The position numbers and the translations under genes were made by a program. Positions 16,827-21,675 of a stretch of DNA of 21,675 nt are shown here, piece after piece. The stretch spans positions 1-21,675 of the forward strand of contig CALFSY010000164.1 in NCBI GenBank assembly GCA_937916365.1, in the 5' to 3' direction. Numbering within the stretch: the first letter of the stretch is position 1; each line of letters starts with the position of its first letter. The notes beneath the pieces are model-generated. The model did not search any database and was not told the DNA's origin. It saw only the letters and a program-made list of their open reading frames with translations. The stretch comes from an uncultured Jannaschia sp. Lineage in GTDB: Bacteria > Pseudomonadota > Alphaproteobacteria > Rhodobacterales > Rhodobacteraceae.

Positions 16827-16852
16827 GCATGGCGCGTCGATGCGCGCCATGC
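16827..16852 (-). terminator. Hairpin after cydB, no U tract
   Basis: GCATGGCGCG at 16827-16836 pairs exactly with CGCGCCATGC at 16843-16852 across a 6-base loop, 11 bases beyond the cydB stop. The stem is GC-rich and perfect, but no run of T follows on either strand. It may end or protect the 3' end of the cyd transcript. Confidence 0.45.
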
Positions 16853-16862
16853 CGAAATTGGT

Positions 16863-17876
16863 CTATCCGTAGCTTAGATCGGTCGCCTTCCCGCGAAAAA
16901 TAATGTAAGCCAGTATCGAATATCCGGCAATGATCGGCACCACGATCAGTGCCCCGATTAGAATGATAATCAGGCTTTCAGGGGCCGCCGCGGCATCATA
17001 GATGGTCAATCTTTCGGGCACCACGTAGGGGTAAAAACTGTAAGCTAGCCCGATATAAGCCAGTGCAAACAATCCTGTGCCCACCGCAAACGGTAACCAT
17101 GATCGACGGTCCGCCGCAAAGGGCATACGGCGTATCATCCGCCACAGCCATACGATCAAAACCCCCGATAAAATTGGCAGTGGGGCCAAATAAATAAGTG
17201 CCGGAAATTGCAGCCATTTGTCGAAAATGCGCTCCGACACCAAAGGTGTGGCCAATGATACCGCGCCAATGCCCAAGATCACGCCCCACAGGCTTTGCTT
17301 TGCCCATTGGATAGACTTGTGCTGCAATGCCCCGTCGGTTTTATGGATCAACCAGGTCGCGCCGATGAAACTGTATCCAACGGCCAAAAACGCAGCCGTC
17401 ACAAGCGAAAACGCATATGTCGCCCAAGTTTGTTCCAACCCCATGATGTAAAGCCCCAACATGAATCCTTGGGCCAGCGCCGTCATAAGCGAACCTGCAA
17501 AAAACAGCCTGTTCCACAATAATTTGTGTTGGTCGCGTGCCTTTGCGCGGAATTCAAAGGCCACCCCGCGCAGAATAAGCCCCATCAACATGACGAAAAC
17601 CGGCAAATAAAGCGTAGACAAAATCATGCCGTGCGCCAAAGGAAAGGCCACCAAAAGCAGCCCCACCGCCAAAATCAACCAGGTTTCGTTGGCATCCCAA
17701 AACGGCCCGATTGAACCGATCATGCGATTTTGTTCTGTGGAATCGGCAAGGGGGAACAAAATGCCCACCCCTAAATCGAACCCGTCCAAAACCACGTAGA
17801 TTAAAATTGATAACCCCATCAATGACGCGAACGTCCAGGGCAGCCAGTCGGCAGGATTGGTAAAATCAGGTAACAT
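16863..17876 (-). CDS. cydB: Cytochrome bd-type quinol oxidase subunit II
   Basis: This is subunit II of the bd-type terminal oxidase, which together with CydA reduces oxygen to water using membrane quinol and without proton pumping. The 337 residues form about nine membrane segments. The conserved N-terminal blocks LDGFDLGVGILFP and GPFWDANETWL are both present. ATG at 17876 is five bases after the cydA stop, and the GGAG that serves it lies at the 3' end of cydA. No small cydX-like open reading frame follows. No fusion or break is seen. Confidence 0.96.
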   Translation of the reverse strand: MLPDFTNPADWLPWTFASLMGLSILIYVVLDGFDLGVGILFPLADSTEQNRMIGSIGPFWDANETWLILAVGLLLVAFPLAHGMILSTLYLPVFVMLMGLILRGVAFEFRAKARDQHKLLWNRLFFAGSLMTALAQGFMLGLYIMGLEQTWATYAFSLVTAAFLAVGYSFIGATWLIHKTDGALQHKSIQWAKQSLWGVILGIGAVSLATPLVSERIFDKWLQFPALIYLAPLPILSGVLIVWLWRMIRRMPFAADRRSWLPFAVGTGLFALAYIGLAYSFYPYVVPERLTIYDAAAAPESLIIILIGALIVVPIIAGYSILAYIIFRGKATDLSYG

Positions 17877-17881
17877 TTATC

Positions 17882-19318
17882 TTACTCCGCGGGGGTTAGG
17901 GTGGGGGCTTGGCCTGCGCCGGATGAAGTGGTGGAATGCGGTGTGCGATCATCGCCCCTGGCCGCCTGCCGCGCGAGGTATGTGACCACGCCCATATACG
18001 CAAACAGCAACAGCACGTAGGCCGCCAAATATCCAATCAGTGTGCCACCAACCATCGGGGCGGGCACATCGGCCACCGCGGCCTCTGTGGTTAACACGCC
18101 TTGCACCAACCAAGGTTGCCGCCCGATTTCGGTTGTATACCAACCGGCCAATGTGGCGACCCAACCGGAAAAGGCCATCCCAACCAGCGCGTAAAGATGC
18201 AGTTTTGATAAACCTTCCGCGGCCAACCATGGCACTCCGCCTTGCATTTCGGCCCGGTGACGGCGCCACCACATCATCCCCACGGACGACCATGCCACCA
18301 CCAACATCATCAGACCAACACCCACCATAATACGAAACGCCCAAAAAACCGGCGCCACGGGGGGGTGCAAAATGTCACCCTCTTCTGTGACAAAATCATT
18401 CAGACCGGGCACAACACCATCCGCATGGTGCGTTAGGATGATTGAGGCAAGATTGGGAATGGCGATTTCGGCCCGGTTTTCGCGGGCCTCTTCATTTGGG
18501 ATAGCAAACAAAAGCAAGGGCACATTTGTTCCCGTTTCCCAGTTGCCTTCCATCGCGGCAACCTTTTCAGGCTGATATTCAAACGTGTTCAGGCCATGGC
18601 GGTCACCCAACACTATTTGAATAGGGATTAAAATCGCCGCAAGTGATATGCCGAATGTCAACGCTTTGCGAACGTCTTGCGCACGATCCGCCAACAGCCA
18701 ACGGAATGCGGACACACCCGCAACCAAAAATGCCACTGTCAGACCACTTGCAACCAACATATGCGCCAGGCGGTGGGGCATAGAGGGGTTAAAGATGATG
18801 GCCATCCAATCCGTGGCAAAGGCCACCCCATCGACCATTTCAAACCCCTGTGGTGTGTGCATCCAAGAATTTAGCACGATGATCCAAAACGCCGACACTG
18901 TGGTGCCAAATGCCACAAGACCCGTGGCCAACATATGCAACCAATTTGGCACCCGTGAATATCCAAACAGCATGATGCCTACGAACACGGCCTCTAAGAA
19001 AAAGGCGGTCAACACTTCATACGCCAACAACGGGCCTGCGATGTTGCCCACTGTTTCCATGAAACCGGGCCAATTTGTGCCAAATTGGAATGACATTGTG
19101 ATGCCTGACACAACCCCCATCGCAAAGGATAGGGCAAAAATTTTCACCCAAAACCGATAGGCCGCCATCCATGTATCATCGCCCGTTTGGGAAAATCGGA
19201 TACGGAAAAACAACAAAACCCATCCCAAAGCGATGGTGATTGTGGGAAACAGGATGTGAAAGGAAACGTTCGCCGCAAATTGGATGCGGCTTAGCAGTAG
19301 TGTATCAAGGTGTTCCAT
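17882..19318 (-). CDS. cydA: Cytochrome bd-type quinol oxidase subunit I (CioA-like)
   Basis: This is the heme-bearing subunit of the bd-type oxidase. It is 478 residues long with about nine membrane segments. Residues known from E. coli CydA can be placed: H21 (heme b595 ligand, E. coli H19), H186 (heme b558 ligand), a candidate axial Met around 331, E101 and E109 in the oxygen-site region, K252 and E257 in the quinol loop, and GRQPW at 399-403. The quinol loop is short, which fits the CIO (often cyanide-insensitive) branch, though insensitivity cannot be read from sequence. AAAGGACG precedes the ATG at 19318. It follows the GbsR-like gene by 30 bases, so one transcript is likely. Confidence 0.96.
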   Translation of the reverse strand: MEHLDTLLLSRIQFAANVSFHILFPTITIALGWVLLFFRIRFSQTGDDTWMAAYRFWVKIFALSFAMGVVSGITMSFQFGTNWPGFMETVGNIAGPLLAYEVLTAFFLEAVFVGIMLFGYSRVPNWLHMLATGLVAFGTTVSAFWIIVLNSWMHTPQGFEMVDGVAFATDWMAIIFNPSMPHRLAHMLVASGLTVAFLVAGVSAFRWLLADRAQDVRKALTFGISLAAILIPIQIVLGDRHGLNTFEYQPEKVAAMEGNWETGTNVPLLLFAIPNEEARENRAEIAIPNLASIILTHHADGVVPGLNDFVTEEGDILHPPVAPVFWAFRIMVGVGLMMLVVAWSSVGMMWWRRHRAEMQGGVPWLAAEGLSKLHLYALVGMAFSGWVATLAGWYTTEIGRQPWLVQGVLTTEAAVADVPAPMVGGTLIGYLAAYVLLLFAYMGVVTYLARQAARGDDRTPHSTTSSGAGQAPTLTPAE

Positions 19319-19348
19319 CGGGGTCGTCCTTTGTCCATGATAGTTTCG

Positions 19349-19900
19349 TTAGGGTCGTTTCAACAAAGTTGGCAGCGCGGTTTTTGTCTGATCCAGGCGC
19401 CGTGCAATACGCCCGCCTAGGGTAATCAGTTTTACCAGCCGTTCGGTTTCCAGTTTTTCCATTTCATCGTAAAAGTTGGTCATAACTTCGATAAGTTCCC
19501 GCAGCTCGGCAATGCGGGCCTCGGCATAATCGTCGCCGCCAGGGCCGCGCATTTCAAGTTCGCGCAATCTGGTCAACGTGGGGTCGATTTCGCGTTTTTT
19601 GCGTTCTGCGATCAAAACGCGCATGATTTCCCACAAATCTTCCGGTGTGGTGAAATAATCCCGACGATCCCCCGGAAAATGCCTAAGTTGCACCAAGTTC
19701 CATGACTGTAATTCTTTTAGTCCCATTGAAGTGTTGGACCGGCTAATCGATAGCTTTTCGGTGATTTGATCAGCGTTCAGCGGGTTTTTTGATAGAAAAA
19801 GCAGAGCATAAATTTGCCCTACAGTGCGGTTAATGCCCCATCGGCTGCCCATTTCACCGAAATGGAGGATAAAATCCTGATGTAACGGTAAAAATGTCAT
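19349..19900 (-). CDS. GbsR/MarR-like transcriptional regulator
   Basis: This 183-residue DNA-binding protein is of the GbsR branch of the MarR superfamily. The winged helix lies at residues 28-86, with the recognition region TEKLSISRSNTSMGLKEL (48-65) and the wing around GDRRDYF. The C-terminal third is a charged, probably coiled-coil dimer region. Family members are best known as repressors of osmoprotectant genes, but this one sits 30 bases upstream of cydA on the same strand, so it most likely controls the oxidase and itself. ATG at 19900 has AAGGGGA about nine bases upstream. An 18-bp perfect palindrome lies 37 bases before the start codon and is the obvious operator candidate. The inducing signal is unknown. 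Confidence 0.88.
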   Translation of the reverse strand: MTFLPLHQDFILHFGEMGSRWGINRTVGQIYALLFLSKNPLNADQITEKLSISRSNTSMGLKELQSWNLVQLRHFPGDRRDYFTTPEDLWEIMRVLIAERKKREIDPTLTRLRELEMRGPGGDDYAEARIAELRELIEVMTNFYDEMEKLETERLVKLITLGGRIARRLDQTKTALPTLLKRP

Positions 19901-19936
19901 GGGTTATATTCCCCTTATCTGATGCTCTGTCAGACT

Positions 19937-19954
19937 TTTCAGAAATTTCTGAAA
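19937..19954. promoter_or_regulatory. 18-bp perfect palindrome, candidate operator for the gbsR-like/cydAB operon
   Basis: TTTCAGAAATTTCTGAAA is identical to its own reverse complement. It lies 37-54 bases upstream of the regulator's ATG, where a repressor would block a promoter or early elongation. A shorter inverted repeat, CATAC-AGCA-GTATG, lies just upstream at 19960-19973. No clear -35/-10 pair was identified; TTGCCT with TAATTT at 17-base spacing overlaps the palindrome but is weak. Confidence 0.6.
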
Positions 19955-20027
19955 TTATTCATACAGCAGTATGCAGGCAAAGAAAACCTGATGCGACAAT
20001 TTTTCCACAATAATGGGGATACTAAAC

Positions 20028-20055
20028 AAAAACGCCGCAACGGGGCGGCGTTTTT
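20028..20055 (-). terminator. Intrinsic terminator of the rplS-rpmE transcript
   Basis: AAAAACGCCGC (20028-20038) pairs with GCGGCGTTTTT (20045-20055) around a 6-base loop. On the minus strand the GC-rich stem is followed by TTTTTGTTT, the classical form. It lies about 90 bases beyond the rpmE stop. It also has T residues on the plus strand and may act in both directions. Confidence 0.88.
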
Positions 20056-20144
20056 ATTTAGTATTTTCCGAAGCTTACCATCGGAATTTGGGGGATAAGT
20101 TGCACGCCATTAACCCATCACAAACGATGCGACAGACCTGTGTC

Positions 20145-20366
20145 TTAAAACCCAAGACCTTCGTATTTTTTCTTGAATTTTGATACGCGCCCACCTGTAT
20201 CTAACAAATGAGTGCCGCCTCCGGTCCATGCCGGATGCACAGAGGGGTCAATATCCAGGGCCAGTTGCGCCCCATCTTCCCCCCAGGTGGATCGCATCTG
20301 TACCGTGTCGCCGTTGGTCATTTTGACCTCAATCACATGATAATCGGGATGAATGTTGCGTTTCAT
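20145..20366 (-). CDS. rpmE: 50S ribosomal protein L31, cysteine-less form
   Basis: A component of the large ribosomal subunit, near the subunit interface. The 73 residues begin MKRNIHPDYH and contain STWG, DIDPSVHPAWTGG and GGRVSKFKKKY, the known L31 blocks. The zinc-binding cysteines of the C+ form are absent, so this is the C- type usual in this group. GGGGGA lies eight bases before the ATG at 20366. It follows rplS by 12 bases and is last in the operon. Confidence 0.97.
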   Translation of the reverse strand: MKRNIHPDYHVIEVKMTNGDTVQMRSTWGEDGAQLALDIDPSVHPAWTGGGTHLLDTGGRVSKFKKKYEGLGF

Positions 20367-20378
20367 GCCAAAATCCCC

Positions 20379-20768
20379 CTATGCGCCCGCTTGATCGTTC
20401 GCGCGCGGTTTGTAATTAGTATCTTCCGCAATCCGTGCGGATTTTCCACGGCGCGATCGCAGATAGTATAATTTTGCACGGCGCACTTTGCCGCGGCGCA
20501 CAACCTCGATAGAGGCGATATTGGTCGAATATAGTGGAAACACACGTTCCACACCTTCGCCAAAGGAAATTTTACGCACAGTAAATGATCCGGCAATTCC
20601 TTCACCATTGCGGCGGCTGATGCAAACACCTTCGTAGTTTTGCACCCGAGTGCGGGATCCTTCGGTTACTTTATATCCCACGCGGATCGTGTCGCCGGCT
20701 TTGAAATCGGGGATGTCTTTGCCCAAGGCGGTGATTTGTTCGGCCTCTAATTCCGCGATCATATCCAT
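20379..20768 (-). CDS. rplS: 50S ribosomal protein L19
   Basis: A protein of the large ribosomal subunit at the 30S-50S interface. The 129 residues show the L19 blocks DIPDFKAGDTIRVGYKV, YEGVCISRRNG, SFTVRKISFGEGVERVFPL and the basic RRAKLYYLRSRRGKSARI. ATG at 20768 gives MDMIAELEAEQI and has GGAGACC upstream. The second ATG, two codons later, is possible but further from the ribosome binding site. It lies 184 bases downstream of trmD, which leaves room for its own promoter, and is followed at once by rpmE. Confidence 0.97.
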   Translation of the reverse strand: MDMIAELEAEQITALGKDIPDFKAGDTIRVGYKVTEGSRTRVQNYEGVCISRRNGEGIAGSFTVRKISFGEGVERVFPLYSTNIASIEVVRRGKVRRAKLYYLRSRRGKSARIAEDTNYKPRANDQAGA

Positions 20769-20952
20769 GGCGCCGGTCTCCTTTGTTTTATGTCGTGCGG
20801 GTTGTCGGCCGCGTGATTGAGGATCGTTGCGTTTATGCGCCGCACCTTAAATATATGCACGGTAAGGGGCAGGGGCCGCGAAACATCAAAATCAGTTATG
20901 CAACCGCAAGACCATCGCCGTATAGAGGCAGTTATGCCAGGGATCAACCCTT

Positions 20953-21675
20953 TTAAGGTTTTTGTGTGTTGAATTTTTCCACACGAACAGGTGGCCATAA
21001 ATCGGGACGGCGGGTTTGAGTGATATGTTCCGCCTGCGCCCTGCGCCATTCGGCAATTTCGCCATGGTGGCCCGATAATAAAACATCGGGGATTTTCCGG
21101 CCCCGCCATTCCGCCGGCTTGGTATAGTGTGGGTGTTCCAGCAGCCCGCCCGAAAAACTTTCCTCGCACACGGATTCTGCATTTCCCAATACACCAGGGA
21201 TAAGACGCACCACCGTGTCGATCATGGCCTGCGCTGCGATTTCACCGCCTGTCAAAACAAAATCGCCTAACGATATTTCTTCTAGCGCGAAATGATCAAT
21301 GACGCGTTGGTCGATACCTTCAAATCGCCCGCACAGTAATGTCATACCTTTGGCTTGGGCAAACCGCATTGCATGAGCCTGTGTAAAGGGGGCGCCGCGG
21401 GGGCTTAGATAAAGGCGCGGCCATTGGGTAGGATCCGATGGCACATTGGCCAATGCCGCGTCCAATGCCCGGCCCACGACATCAGCGCGCAACACCAATC
21501 CCGCACCCCCACCGGCGGGCGTATCATCCACCTGTCGATGACGGCCTATCCCAAACGTGCGCAGATCAATCAGATCCAGCGCCCATATCCCCCGTGCCAT
21601 GGATTTGCCGGTTAAAGAGGCGCCAAGCACGCCTGGAAACACCTCTGGAAACAAAGTAAGCACTTGTGCACACCA
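20953..21675 (-). CDS. trmD: tRNA (guanine-N1)-methyltransferase TrmD, 5' end beyond the window
   Basis: This SPOUT-family enzyme methylates G37 next to the anticodon of tRNAs reading CUN, CCN and CGG codons, which prevents frameshifting. Present are LTLFPEVFPGVLG near the start, the trefoil-knot cofactor site LSPRGAPFTQ, GRFEGIDQR, EEISLGDFVLTGGE and SGHH. The frame stays open through the window edge: the codons before the GTG at 21663 read WCAQ, matching the W-x-A-x-(V/I)-LTLFPE start of TrmD, so that GTG is internal and the true start lies outside. At least 240 residues are visible. The C-terminal part ends normally at KFNTQKP. It is followed by rplS and rpmE, a conserved order. Confidence 0.96.
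   Translation of the reverse strand, partial: WCAQVLTLFPEVFPGVLGASLTGKSMARGIWALDLIDLRTFGIGRHRQVDDTPAGGGAGLVLRADVVGRALDAALANVPSDPTQWPRLYLSPRGAPFTQAHAMRFAQAKGMTLLCGRFEGIDQRVIDHFALEEISLGDFVLTGGEIAAQAMIDTVVRLIPGVLGNAESVCEESFSGGLLEHPHYTKPAEWRGRKIPDVLLSGHHGEIAEWRRAQAEHITQTRRPDLWPPVRVEKFNTQKP

Noticed and set aside
21661..21663. GTG as start codon of trmD
   Set aside because: The frame continues to the window edge and encodes WCAQ before it, matching the conserved TrmD N-terminus, so the gene is simply cut by the window.

Overview
This is a chromosomal stretch from an alphaproteobacterium, most likely of the Rhodobacterales/Roseobacter group. The evidence is the family make-up and order: tRNA-Leu, an NDUFA9-like protein, UppP, a gltD-first glutamate synthase operon with an exported protein between its subunits, a GbsR-type regulator ahead of cydAB, and trmD-rplS-rpmE with a cysteine-less L31. 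The genus cannot be fixed from the sequence alone. No transposase, integrase, CRISPR array or phage structural gene was seen.

Layout. Positions 31-114: tRNA-Leu(CAG), minus strand. 305-2130: an NDUFA9-like NAD(P)-binding protein facing a convergent undecaprenyl-diphosphate phosphatase (cell-wall lipid carrier recycling). 2337-9169: a plus-strand operon gltD, exported protein, gltB, giving both subunits of NADPH-dependent glutamate synthase. 9186-11464: a minus-strand cassette of unrecognised genes, joined stop-to-start, between gltB and serB. 11661-12536: serB, last step of serine synthesis. 12633-16783: ABC ATPase, fused FtsX-type permease and lipocalin-like AttH homologue, an apparent envelope export unit. 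16863-19900: GbsR/MarR-like regulator and cydAB, encoding a cytochrome bd-type quinol oxidase. 20145-21675: rpmE, rplS and the 3' part of trmD, with a strong intrinsic terminator at 20028-20055.

Most of the window is ordinary core metabolism. The accessory part is 9170-11660. Its first gene reads as one polypeptide only if a one-base slip at a C7 run is allowed. That joins a cysteine- and glycine-rich N-terminal region to a hydrophobic C-terminal region whose stop overlaps the next start. The three genes after it are tightly coupled, and base composition changes sharply in mid-operon, from GC-rich to AT-rich. I recognise none of these proteins. A secreted-effector plus immunity cassette is a hypothesis, not a demonstrated function.

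Other points of note are a perfect 18-bp palindrome upstream of the GbsR-like gene (probable operator for the cyd operon), a tRNA-Leu whose encoded discriminator base is G rather than A, and a C9 tract inside serB.
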